This document shows, piece after piece, positions 8,388 to 15,721 of a DNA stretch of 64,000 bases (positions are counted from its first letter, which is position 1; the number at the start of each line of letters is the position of its first letter). The position numbers and the translations under genes were made by a program. The notes under the pieces were generated by a model. It saw only the letters and a program-made list of their open reading frames with translations, did no database searches and was not told where the DNA came from. The DNA comes from Microbulbifer sp. YPW16 (GTDB lineage: Bacteria; Pseudomonadota; Gammaproteobacteria; Pseudomonadales; Cellvibrionaceae), in the NCBI RefSeq assembly GCF_021290385.1, contig NZ_CP089928.1, positions 2,030,501 through 2,094,500 on the forward strand, read 5' to 3'.

Positions 8388-8411
8388 CCGTCATCCCGCC
8401 GGATGACGGCC
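8388..8411. terminator. Hairpin between the aminotransferase and mmsA
   Basis: GCCGTCATCC and GGATGACGGC pair over 10 bp around CGCC. There is no T-run after it on the plus strand, although an A-run precedes it. It may stabilise or partly terminate the first gene's message rather than end the operon. Confidence 0.4.
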
Positions 8412-8442
8412 AGAGAATTGATAGATAAAAAGAGGAAGACAC

Positions 8443-9936
8443 ATGAGCATTGTGGGTCATTACATCAACGGCCAGGTCAACGAGACCGCCGAGCGTACCC
8501 AGGACGTATTCAACCCGGCCACCGGTGAGGTCACCAGGCAGGTGGCCATCGCGGCCAGATCCACTGTCGAGGAAGCCATCGCCGCCGCACAGGCCGCCTA
8601 CCCGGCATGGCGCAACACCCCACCGGCCAAGCGCGCCAGGGTCATGTTCAAGTTCAAGCAGCTGCTGGAAGAGAATGCCGAGCATATCTGCGCGATGATC
8701 GGTGAAGAGCACGGCAAGATCTCCCACGACGCCATGGGCGAACTGACCCGCGGCATCGAGAATGTGGACTTCGCCTGCTGCGCCCCGCAGATGCTGAAGG
8801 GCGAGCACAGCCGCAACGTGGGCCCGGGCATCGACTCCTGGAGCGAGATGCAGCCGCTGGGCGTCTGCGCCGGTATCACCCCGTTCAACTTCCCGGCCAT
8901 GGTGCCGCTGTGGATGTTCCCGCTGGCCATCGTCTGCGGCAATACATTCGTACTGAAGCCGTCCGAGCGCGACCCGTCCGCCTCACTATACCTGGCCCAG
9001 CTGCTGCAGGAGGCCGGCCTCCCGGACGGCGTCATGAATGTGGTGAACGGCGATAAGGTAGCCGTCGACACCCTGCTGACCGATGACCGCGTACAGGCGG
9101 TCAGCTTCGTGGGCTCCACCCCGATCGCCGAATATGTCTACGCCACAGCCAGCGCCCACGGCAAACGCTGCCAGGCCCTGGGCGGGGCCAAGAACCACGC
9201 CATCATCATGCCCGACGCCGATATGGACAACGCCGTGGCCGCCCTCACCGGTGCCGCCTTCGGTTCTTCCGGTGAGCGCTGTATGGCCCTGTCGGTTGCC
9301 GTGTGTGTCGGCGATGAAGCCGCCGATGCCCTGGTCGAGAAAATGACCGCAGAGATGGGCAAGCTGAAGGTCGGCGCCTACACCGACAGCAGCAATGACT
9401 TTGGCCCGGTGATCACCGAGGCACACATGCACAAGGTCAACGGCTATATCACCAGCGCCGCGGAGCAGGGTGCCAGCATCGTGGTGGATGGCCGCAACCC
9501 GAAAGTGGACGGCGGCGAGAACGGCTTCTTTGTCGGCGGCACCCTGATCGACAACGTCAAGCCGGGCATGACCTGCTACGAGGAGGAAATCTTCGGCCCG
9601 GTACTGCTGGTGGTGCGCGCCAACAGCATGGAAGAGGCCATGCAGATGATCAACGACCACGAGTACGGCAACGGCACCTGCATCTTCACCCGTGACGGCG
9701 AAGCGGCGCGCTACTTCAGCGACAATATCCTGGTCGGCATGGTGGGCATCAACGTACCGCTGCCGGTACCCGTGGCTTACCACAGCTTCGGCGGCTGGAA
9801 GCGCTCCCTGTTCGGCGACCTGTCCGCCTATGGCCCGGACGGTGTGCGCTTCTACACCAACCGCAAGACCATCACCCAGCGCTGGCCGTCCAGCGGGGTA
9901 CGCGAAGGTGCCCAGTTCTCGTTCCCGAGCAACTGA
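8443..9936 (+). CDS. mmsA: CoA-acylating methylmalonate/malonate-semialdehyde dehydrogenase
   Basis: This enzyme oxidises malonate- or methylmalonate-semialdehyde with NAD+ and CoA to acetyl-CoA or propionyl-CoA plus CO2. The 497-residue product is the usual length. It shows GVCAGITPFNFPAMVPLWMF near residue 142, the cofactor-contact VLKPSERDP, the glycine motif SFVGSTPIAEYVY, and the catalytic Cys280 in SGERCMALS. The glutamate-equivalent region reads LGGAKNHAII, the form used by MmsA enzymes, which lack the general-base Glu of other aldehyde dehydrogenases. Its start follows AGAGGAAG. It lies 64 bases behind the aminotransferase and would consume that enzyme's semialdehyde product. Confidence 0.93.
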   Translation: MSIVGHYINGQVNETAERTQDVFNPATGEVTRQVAIAARSTVEEAIAAAQAAYPAWRNTPPAKRARVMFKFKQLLEENAEHICAMIGEEHGKISHDAMGELTRGIENVDFACCAPQMLKGEHSRNVGPGIDSWSEMQPLGVCAGITPFNFPAMVPLWMFPLAIVCGNTFVLKPSERDPSASLYLAQLLQEAGLPDGVMNVVNGDKVAVDTLLTDDRVQAVSFVGSTPIAEYVYATASAHGKRCQALGGAKNHAIIMPDADMDNAVAALTGAAFGSSGERCMALSVAVCVGDEAADALVEKMTAEMGKLKVGAYTDSSNDFGPVITEAHMHKVNGYITSAAEQGASIVVDGRNPKVDGGENGFFVGGTLIDNVKPGMTCYEEEIFGPVLLVVRANSMEEAMQMINDHEYGNGTCIFTRDGEAARYFSDNILVGMVGINVPLPVPVAYHSFGGWKRSLFGDLSAYGPDGVRFYTNRKTITQRWPSSGVREGAQFSFPSN

Positions 9937-10016
9937 TTCCCCGCCCGCTTCCGCCCGGCCACAGTGCCGGGCGGGGCATGTTATAAAGGCGACCCACTTC
10001 CACGGAGGGAATCGCT

Positions 10017-10478
10017 ATCAATATCACCAATTTCCTACGGGTCTCCGACCACATTGCCACATCCGGCCAACCCAGCGCCGATGACTTCAGGCAGATCGCC
10101 GAACTCGGCTATACCAGCGTAATCAACCTTGCCCTCAGTACCGCCAGTAACGCCATCGAACACGAGGGCGATGTCGTGACCGGGCACGGCATGAGCTATG
10201 TGCATATCCCGGTGCGTTTCGACCGGCCACAGGTAAGCCAGTTTGAACTCTTCGCGGCTGTACTGCGCCAACAGGCCGGCAGCCGGGTGTGGGTGCACTG
10301 CGCCATGAATATGCGCGTCTCTGCATTTATGTACCTCTATCACACCGTGAAGCAGGACTGGCCCGAGAGCCGTGCGCGGGAACTTTTGCTGCAGGTCTGG
10401 GAGCCCGACCCGGTCTGGGCAGACTTTATCGAACAGGTCCTGCAATCCAGGAATGAAGCGGCAAACACAGGCAACTGA
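10017..10478 (+). CDS. Tyrosine-phosphatase-fold protein, probable non-AUG (ATC) start
   Basis: The protein resembles small bacterial proteins of the dual-specificity phosphatase/rhodanese-like fold. The N-terminal NFLRVSDHIATSGQPSADDF and IAELGYTSVINLAL blocks match that family, and the phosphate-loop-like motif is VWVHCAMNMRVSAF. Four residues, not the canonical five, separate the Cys and Arg, so classical phosphatase activity is uncertain. No ATG, GTG or TTG occurs in frame between the TAA at 9984 and the GTG at 10176, yet the family-like sequence begins at about 10020. GGAGGG at 10004-10009 sits 7 bases before an in-frame ATC at 10017, which is taken as the start (153 residues). Starting at GTG 10176 would remove about one third of the domain. 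Confidence 0.7.
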   Translation: MNITNFLRVSDHIATSGQPSADDFRQIAELGYTSVINLALSTASNAIEHEGDVVTGHGMSYVHIPVRFDRPQVSQFELFAAVLRQQAGSRVWVHCAMNMRVSAFMYLYHTVKQDWPESRARELLLQVWEPDPVWADFIEQVLQSRNEAANTGN

Positions 10479-10495
10479 ACCGGAGAAATGCATCA

Positions 10496-10915
10496 ATGGA
10501 AATCCGACTGGCCACCAGCGACACCGATCTCTCGGCTGCCGCGGAACTACTGCTGCAGTTGCGGCCCCAATTCAGCCACGCAGCCCTGCTCCGTCAAATC
10601 AGGGCCCAGCAGGAGGACGGTTACCAGGTAGCCATCGCGCTGGTCGACGGCATACCGGTTGCCGTTGCAGGGTTCGTCATCAACCGCAAGCTCGCCTGGG
10701 GTAAGCATATCTATGTGGACGACCTGGTTACGGACCAGAATCACCGCTCCAGCGGAGCCGGCAAGGCTCTGGTCAGCTGGCTGAAGCATTACGGACGGGA
10801 GAACAACTGCGAACAACTGCACCTGGATTCCGGCGTGCAACGCTTCGCCGCACACCGCTTCTACCTGCGCGAAGGGTTCGATATCACAAGCCACCATTTT
10901 GCCACCACTCTCTGA
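10496..10915 (+). CDS. GNAT-family N-acetyltransferase
   Basis: This 139-residue acetyl-CoA-dependent acyltransferase is the usual length for a single GNAT domain. The core is visible: strand AVAGFVINRKLAWGKHIYVDDLVTD, then the acetyl-CoA pyrophosphate loop QNHRSSGAGKALVSWL (motif A, R-x-x-G-x-G/A) near residues 82-97, then the SGVQRFAAHRFYLREGF segment of motif B. The ATG at 10496 follows CCGGAGAAA. It lies 17 bases after the phosphatase-fold gene and is probably cotranscribed. The acceptor substrate is not known; the sequence most resembles small-molecule rather than ribosomal-protein acetyltransferases. Confidence 0.85.
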   Translation: MEIRLATSDTDLSAAAELLLQLRPQFSHAALLRQIRAQQEDGYQVAIALVDGIPVAVAGFVINRKLAWGKHIYVDDLVTDQNHRSSGAGKALVSWLKHYGRENNCEQLHLDSGVQRFAAHRFYLREGFDITSHHFATTL

Positions 10916-11041
10916 ATATCCTGTTCCTCGAAGCGGCTGCGTCGGCGTGGTATAACTCACTTAAAGCCCGGCGCACAGCCCGCCTGGATATGTATATATA
11001 ACAATCCGCGATCCCGACCGGCGCGAACACCGGAGTTCCCC

Positions 11042-13741
11042 ATGAGAAAGCTACCCCTGTTTACGGCAACACTGTTATCCGCAGCCATACTCACCGCCTG
11101 TGGAAAGGACAGCGCGGGCAATGACCCGGTCGCGTCCGGTCAATCCCCGGACCGTCCCGCCGCAGCCAGCACACAGCAAAGCGATGGTAATGCGGTTTCG
11201 CGCGCTGATGGCCCGGAGCTGACGGCCGAGTATGCCAAGTGGCGCAAACAGCAGATTGCCGATGTGGACTACAGCATCTCTGTGGCACTGGATAACGAGG
11301 GAGAGACTTTTACCGGCACCGTGGTAGCCGACACCACGCTGGCGCAAGTTCCGGACCAGCCCCTGACTATCGACTTCACCGGTGGCAACGTGGAGAAAGT
11401 GACGGTCGGAGGTAAGGAAATTCCCTTCGACTACAACGACTACTTTATCAGCATTGCCCCAGAGCGCCTGCAGGCTGGCGAGAACAGCATCGCCATTACT
11501 TACAACCACCCATACTCCACCGATGGTTCCGGCCTGCACCGCTTCCAGGACCCGGAAGACGGTAATGTCTACCTGTACACCCACTTTGAGCCCTACAAGG
11601 CCAATCGCTTTTTCCCACACTTTGACCAGCCCGACCTGAAAGCGCGCTATACCGTGCAGGTCAAAGCCCCGGCCGACTGGCAGGTGGTGACCACTGCCCG
11701 CGAGGACAAGGTCGAGAACACCGCAGATGGCCACAGGCTCTGGCACTTCCCGCAGACGAAGAAGTTTTCCTCCTATATCTTCCCGCTGCATGCCGGCCCC
11801 TACGAAGTCTGGGAAGACGACGCGAACGGTATCCCCCTGCGCCTGATGGCACGCCAGACACTGGCACCGAATGTAAAACCGGAAGACTGGTTCACCTTCA
11901 CCAGACAGTCATTCGACTTCTTCCAGGACTACTACGGCATCGACTATCCATTCGGCAAATACGACCAGGTAATCGTGCCGGATTTCACCATCGGTGCCAT
12001 GGAGAATGTGGCCGCCGTCACCTTTAACGAGGCCTATGTTTCCCGTGGCGAGAAAACCCAGGCCGAGCGACAGCGCCTGGCCAATGTGATCGCGCACGAA
12101 ATGGCCCATATGTGGTTTGGTGACCTGGTCACCATGGATTGGTGGAACGGACTCTGGCTGAAGGAAAGCTTCGCCACTTATATGGCCTACCTGGCGCTGG
12201 CGGAGAACAGTGAGTTCGATGACGTGTGGGAGAATTTCTACCTGCGCACCAAACAATGGGCCTACGATTCTGACGAGCTGGTTACCACGCACCCGATCGA
12301 GCTGCCAGTGGCTAACACCGCAGAAGCCTTTTCCAACTTCGATGGCATTACCTACGGCAAGGGCGGCTCGGTCCTGAAGCAGCTGCCATTCTACCTGGGC
12401 AAGGAAGAGTTCCAGCAGGGAGTGAGCAATTACCTGAATGAATATGCCTACGACAATGCCACGCTACAGGACTTTATGGGCAGCCTGGGCAAAGCGGCGG
12501 ACAAGGACCTCGGGGACTGGACCCGCGCCTGGCTATACCAGCCGGGGGTTAACACCCTCAGCGCCAGCTTCCAGTGCGAAAACGACAGGATCACCGGGCT
12601 GACCCTGGAACAGACAGCGCCGGACGAGTACCCGGTACTGCGGGACCAGCGCATCCAGTTGGGCATCTACCGGATGCAGGACGGCACCATGAGCCGCGTG
12701 GAAGCCATACCCGTAACCTACAGTGGCGCCTCGACCCGGGTAGAGGCAGCCGAGGGACTGCCCTGCCCGCAGATTCTCAACCCCAACGACGAGGACTGGG
12801 GCTATGTAAAGGTGGAGCTGGACCCGCAGTCTGTCGGGCAGCTTTCACAACATATCAATGCGATAGAGAGTCCCTTCACCCGCCTGATGCTGTGGCAGAA
12901 CCTCTATGGCAGCGTACTGTCCGGCAAGATGCCCCTGGGCGAGTGGATCAGCTTCGCCCTGGAAAATGCCGCGGCCGAGCAGGATATCAATGTGATCCGG
13001 GCCATCAGCGGCCACCTGGCATCCGCCCGGGACTATTTATATCGCCTCGACTTGGCCCGGGATAAACGTGACCAGCAACTTGCCGCAATCGAGGATTTTG
13101 CCTGGGAGCAACTGAATGATGCTCCCGCCGGCAGCGACGAACAGAAAACCTGGCTCGGTACCTTTACCCGGGTCGCCCACACCGAGGCCGCCCTCGACAA
13201 CGCCCGCAAGCTCCTTGATGGCGAGCTGGCCATCGATGGGCTCACCATCGACCAGGACAAGCGCTGGCAACTCATCGTACTGCTGAACCGTCACCTGCAC
13301 GGTAATTACGAAGCATTGGTTAAGTCCGAACTGGAAAGGGACAACACGGACCGAGCCCGCAATAGCGCGATTACCGCGGAAGCCATACGACCGATTGAAG
13401 ACGCAAAGCAGCGATGGCTGGATAATATCCTCGGGCAGCGTGACCAGTACAAGTTGAGCCAGATCAAGGCCGCGACGGGGGCACTCTTCCCGGCAGAGCA
13501 GCTGGAAATCTTCGACAGATTAAGCCAACGTGTCCTCGGAGCAGTCCCCGGAGTGAACGCGGAAGCGGATACGCTGTATAACAAGGCCTTCGCCCAGGTA
13601 TTCCCGATACTCTGTAATGAAGCCGGCGCAGAGAAGTACCGCAGGGCGCTGGACAGCAATCCCGGTCTTATGCCAACACTGAAAAAGGTAATAATGAACC
13701 GCCAACAACAAAGCCAGCGCTGCATCGCGATGAAATTCTAG
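11042..13741 (+). CDS. M1-family zinc aminopeptidase, lipoprotein
   Basis: This is an exported aminopeptidase N-like enzyme that removes N-terminal residues from peptides in the envelope. The N-terminus is a lipoprotein signal ending in the lipobox LTAC (Cys20), followed by a Ser/Asp-rich linker. The 899-residue protein has the exopeptidase motif GAMEN at 318-322 and the zinc site HEMAH (His352-His356), with the third ligand Glu in WLKESFATY about 19 residues on. The last 350 residues form the helical ERAP1-like C-terminal region. The length matches PepN-type enzymes. A weak hairpin follows the stop. A second M1 paralogue at 32125 differs in the GAMEN motif. Confidence 0.92.
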   Translation: MRKLPLFTATLLSAAILTACGKDSAGNDPVASGQSPDRPAAASTQQSDGNAVSRADGPELTAEYAKWRKQQIADVDYSISVALDNEGETFTGTVVADTTLAQVPDQPLTIDFTGGNVEKVTVGGKEIPFDYNDYFISIAPERLQAGENSIAITYNHPYSTDGSGLHRFQDPEDGNVYLYTHFEPYKANRFFPHFDQPDLKARYTVQVKAPADWQVVTTAREDKVENTADGHRLWHFPQTKKFSSYIFPLHAGPYEVWEDDANGIPLRLMARQTLAPNVKPEDWFTFTRQSFDFFQDYYGIDYPFGKYDQVIVPDFTIGAMENVAAVTFNEAYVSRGEKTQAERQRLANVIAHEMAHMWFGDLVTMDWWNGLWLKESFATYMAYLALAENSEFDDVWENFYLRTKQWAYDSDELVTTHPIELPVANTAEAFSNFDGITYGKGGSVLKQLPFYLGKEEFQQGVSNYLNEYAYDNATLQDFMGSLGKAADKDLGDWTRAWLYQPGVNTLSASFQCENDRITGLTLEQTAPDEYPVLRDQRIQLGIYRMQDGTMSRVEAIPVTYSGASTRVEAAEGLPCPQILNPNDEDWGYVKVELDPQSVGQLSQHINAIESPFTRLMLWQNLYGSVLSGKMPLGEWISFALENAAAEQDINVIRAISGHLASARDYLYRLDLARDKRDQQLAAIEDFAWEQLNDAPAGSDEQKTWLGTFTRVAHTEAALDNARKLLDGELAIDGLTIDQDKRWQLIVLLNRHLHGNYEALVKSELERDNTDRARNSAITAEAIRPIEDAKQRWLDNILGQRDQYKLSQIKAATGALFPAEQLEIFDRLSQRVLGAVPGVNAEADTLYNKAFAQVFPILCNEAGAEKYRRALDSNPGLMPTLKKVIMNRQQQSQRCIAMKF

Positions 13742-13766
13742 AATACCCAACAGTGCTTATGATACT

Positions 13767-13801
13767 GAGACCCCCTCACCATGGATCATGCCTGGGGTCT
13801 C
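13767..13801 (+). terminator. Possible terminator hairpin after the M1 aminopeptidase
   Basis: GAGACCCC and GGGGTCTC pair over 8 bp with a 19-base loop, 26 bases past the stop. There is no T-run, so termination is uncertain. Confidence 0.35.
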
Positions 13802-13853
13802 CCACCATAATGATCAATGGAAACTTTGCACACTGAATACAAGGAATTAAATA

Positions 13854-14471
13854 ATGAAAAAAATCAGACAACGCAAGTTCTTACAGGGAAGTCGAGAAGT
13901 TGAAATTCTGGACAAATCCAGGGTCCGGGTTAAATACAGAACCCTCAGGGCAAGTAAAGAGGAGACCTTCAACCTCTTCGACCTTGACACAAAATACGAC
14001 AGGTACATGCAAAGACCCTACCGTTACCTGGTCCTGAGCGTGATCCTGTTTGCATTGGGGATATTCATACTTGCTAAAGACACCACCCCCAACGACCTGA
14101 CCGGGGAGTATATTGCGCTATTCTCGGTACTGTTTCCCGCGTCGATGTTTTTGGCCGCATTCTTTTACAAGACGGTAAATCTGGTCATTGTGAAAAACAG
14201 GCATAATGGCGCACCGGCAATCATATTGTGGCAAAACTCACCCAGCAGGGAAGCCTGCGAAAACTTCCTGGAGTCCCTTGAGACAGAGATAGATAAACTG
14301 AAACTAAATCCGGAAGCGAGTCCCGAGCAGAAGATTCTCGCCTGTAAACAAGCCCTGGAGCTTCTGCTCTCAACCGATGCCCTTTCCGGCGAGGAGGCCA
14401 ATGAGATTTTCGACCGCGTAAAGAAAAGCTTCTCTACCAAGAAGAAGGCTCAACTTTACACAGTAAGTTAG
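13854..14471 (+). CDS. Uncharacterised two-span membrane protein
   Basis: No family is recognised. The 205-residue product has a basic, beta-rich N-terminal segment (about residues 1-50, including SREVEILDKSRVRVKYRTLRA). Two membrane spans follow, at about 61-78 and 88-108, then a cytosolic-looking half with a predicted helical tail rich in Glu and Lys. The central segment NAIILWQNSP-like (APAIILWQNSPSREACENFLE) resembles regions that follow PH-like folds, but this is only an impression. The ATG at 13854 follows AAGGAATTAA. GC content is visibly lower than in its neighbours. The next feature on the plus strand is the nitrogen-regulated promoter region, so it is probably monocistronic. Confidence 0.65.
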   Translation: MKKIRQRKFLQGSREVEILDKSRVRVKYRTLRASKEETFNLFDLDTKYDRYMQRPYRYLVLSVILFALGIFILAKDTTPNDLTGEYIALFSVLFPASMFLAAFFYKTVNLVIVKNRHNGAPAIILWQNSPSREACENFLESLETEIDKLKLNPEASPEQKILACKQALELLLSTDALSGEEANEIFDRVKKSFSTKKKAQLYTVS

Positions 14472-14552
14472 TGCCTGTAGCCAAATCGAACCTCCCCGGC
14501 TCTAACCTGTTCTGAAGACTGCAAGGACTGAATGAATCTCAGAGGACGGGTG

Positions 14553-14569
14553 CGCACCAACTCGGTGCA
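14553..14569 (+). promoter_or_regulatory. Candidate NtrC-binding enhancer site
   Basis: CGCACC-N5-GGTGCA matches the NtrC consensus TGCACC-N5-GGTGCA with one mismatch. Its centre is about 130 bases upstream of the predicted transcription start of the sigma-54 promoter, a typical enhancer distance. Confidence 0.6.
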
Positions 14570-14595
14570 CCAGAAACACTATAAATACGCACAGA

Positions 14596-14646
14596 CCGGC
14601 CAGGGGCAAGTAAGTTCGTAAATCAGCTATTGCACTTCCTGGCCGG
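14596..14646. repeat. 9-bp inverted repeat between enhancer site and sigma-54 promoter
   Basis: CCGGCCAGG at 14596-14604 pairs exactly with CCTGGCCGG at 14638-14646. It may end transcription from the upstream gene or hold an accessory factor. No T-run follows. Confidence 0.45.
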
Positions 14647-14666
14647 CCACGCTTTCTGGAAGGTAT

Positions 14667-14682
14667 TGGCATAGAGCTTGCT
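14667..14682 (+). promoter_or_regulatory. Sigma-54 (RpoN) promoter of the FNT-kinase-cynS operon
   Basis: TGGCATAGAGCTTGCT fits the sigma-54 consensus TGGCAYR-N4-TTGCW exactly, with the -24 GG at 14668-14669 and the -12 GC at 14680-14681. The start is predicted near 14693, leaving a leader of about 170 bases. Together with the upstream NtrC-like site this points to induction under nitrogen limitation. Confidence 0.75.
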
Positions 14683-14738
14683 TTGGTATTGCCAGGCTCG
14701 CCGTGATTCCGCGGCTTGCTGTAACAACCAGTTTCCAC

Positions 14739-14752
14739 AGACGACGGCGTCT
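14739..14752 (+). promoter_or_regulatory. Competing (antiterminator) hairpin in the operon leader
   Basis: AGACG and CGTCT pair around ACGG. The last nine bases of this hairpin (14744-14752) are also the base of the 5' arm of the strong terminator that follows, so the two structures exclude each other. A second small hairpin, GCCG/CGGC, lies at 14700-14715. Two small hairpins with the second overlapping a terminator is the layout used by ANTAR proteins such as NasR/NasT. Binding by such a protein is an inference. Confidence 0.5.
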
Positions 14753-14799
14753 TCTCCCCGGGCCTCTTGGCCCCACGGGGTGAAGGCGCCGTTTTTTTT
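14744..14799 (+). terminator. Strong leader terminator (attenuator) upstream of the FNT gene
   Basis: A stem of about 17 bp (ACGGCG with CGCCGT at the base, CCCCG with CGGGG at the top, one mismatch and one G-U) encloses a small GGCC-TCTT-GGCC hairpin and is followed by eight T. It lies about 65 bases before the FNT start codon and after the sigma-54 promoter, so it would block the operon unless antitermination occurs. Confidence 0.75.
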
Positions 14800-14864
14800 G
14801 GCCTGCAGAATCAGCCCATGGCTTTAAGTGGAAACACCCATAACCAGATTCCAGGGGCAAAAAC

Positions 14865-15704
14865 ATGGCTTATCTACTTCCAACCGAATTTGCGACCAAA
14901 ATGGTCGACGCTGGCGAGGCTAAAATTTTCATGTCCACCCGCGACACCCTGATCCGGGCCTATATGGCCGGGGCCATCCTGGCACTTGCAGCGGTGTTCG
15001 CCATTACCATTACGGTGACGACCGGCAACCCGCTGATCGGCGCGGTGCTGTTCCCGGTGGGCTTCTGCATGCTTTACCTGATGGGCTTTGACCTGCTGAC
15101 GGGGGTGTTTGTGCTGACCCCCCTGGCGTGGCTGGACCGGCGCCCCGGGGTGACCGTCAATGGGATCCTGCGCAACTGGGGACTGGTGTTCCTGGGCAAT
15201 TTTGGCGGGGCGCTGACCGTGGCATTTATGATGGCCTTCGTGTTTACCTACGGCTTCTCAGTCGAGCCCGGTGCAGTAGGGCAGAAGATTGCCGGCATCG
15301 GTGAGTCCCGCACCGTGGGCTATGCGGAATACGGTGCCGCCGGCTGGTTTACAATCTTCCTGCGCGGCATGCTGTGTAACTGGATGGTCTCCATGGGCGT
15401 GGTGGGCGCGATGATCTCCACCCACGTGAGCGGCAAGGTGCTGGCAATGTGGATGCCGATCATGCTGTTCTTCTTTATGACCTTCGAGCACTCGGTGGTA
15501 AACATGTTCCTGTTTCCATCGGCCATTATCATGGGTGGTGGCTTTTCTGTAGCCGACTATTTTCTCTGGAACGAGATCCCCACTGCACTGGGTAACCTGG
15601 TGGGTGGCCTCGCCTTTACCGGGCTCACGCTTTACAGCACCCATGTACGCACGGCCCCGGCTCGCAGCCTTGATTCCAGTCCAGAGCCGGCCGCCGCCAG
15701 CTGA
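14865..15704 (+). CDS. Formate/nitrite transporter (FNT) family channel
   Basis: This is an inner-membrane pentameric anion channel of the FocA/NirC family, 279 residues with six predicted spans. Family marks include LIGAVLFPVGFCMLYLMGFDLLTGVF (around residues 58-83), the second-half NWGLVFLGNFGGAL, LCNWMVSMGV, and the central histidine in FEHSVVNMFLFP that gates FNT channels. The ATG at 14865 follows CAGGGGC. It is the first gene of an operon with a kinase/phosphatase fusion and cyanase, under a sigma-54 promoter and leader terminator. Nitrite is the classical substrate. Given cynS in the operon, cyanate or bicarbonate transport is an alternative that the sequence cannot settle. Confidence 0.9.
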   Translation: MAYLLPTEFATKMVDAGEAKIFMSTRDTLIRAYMAGAILALAAVFAITITVTTGNPLIGAVLFPVGFCMLYLMGFDLLTGVFVLTPLAWLDRRPGVTVNGILRNWGLVFLGNFGGALTVAFMMAFVFTYGFSVEPGAVGQKIAGIGESRTVGYAEYGAAGWFTIFLRGMLCNWMVSMGVVGAMISTHVSGKVLAMWMPIMLFFFMTFEHSVVNMFLFPSAIIMGGGFSVADYFLWNEIPTALGNLVGGLAFTGLTLYSTHVRTAPARSLDSSPEPAAAS

Positions 15705-15721
15705 TTCCCTGCTGCTCTAGT

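Noticed and set aside
14618-14632. IHF-like sequence AATCAGCTATTG between the NtrC site and the sigma-54 promoter
   Set aside because: The spacing between the two consensus halves is three bases instead of four, so it is not a convincing match.
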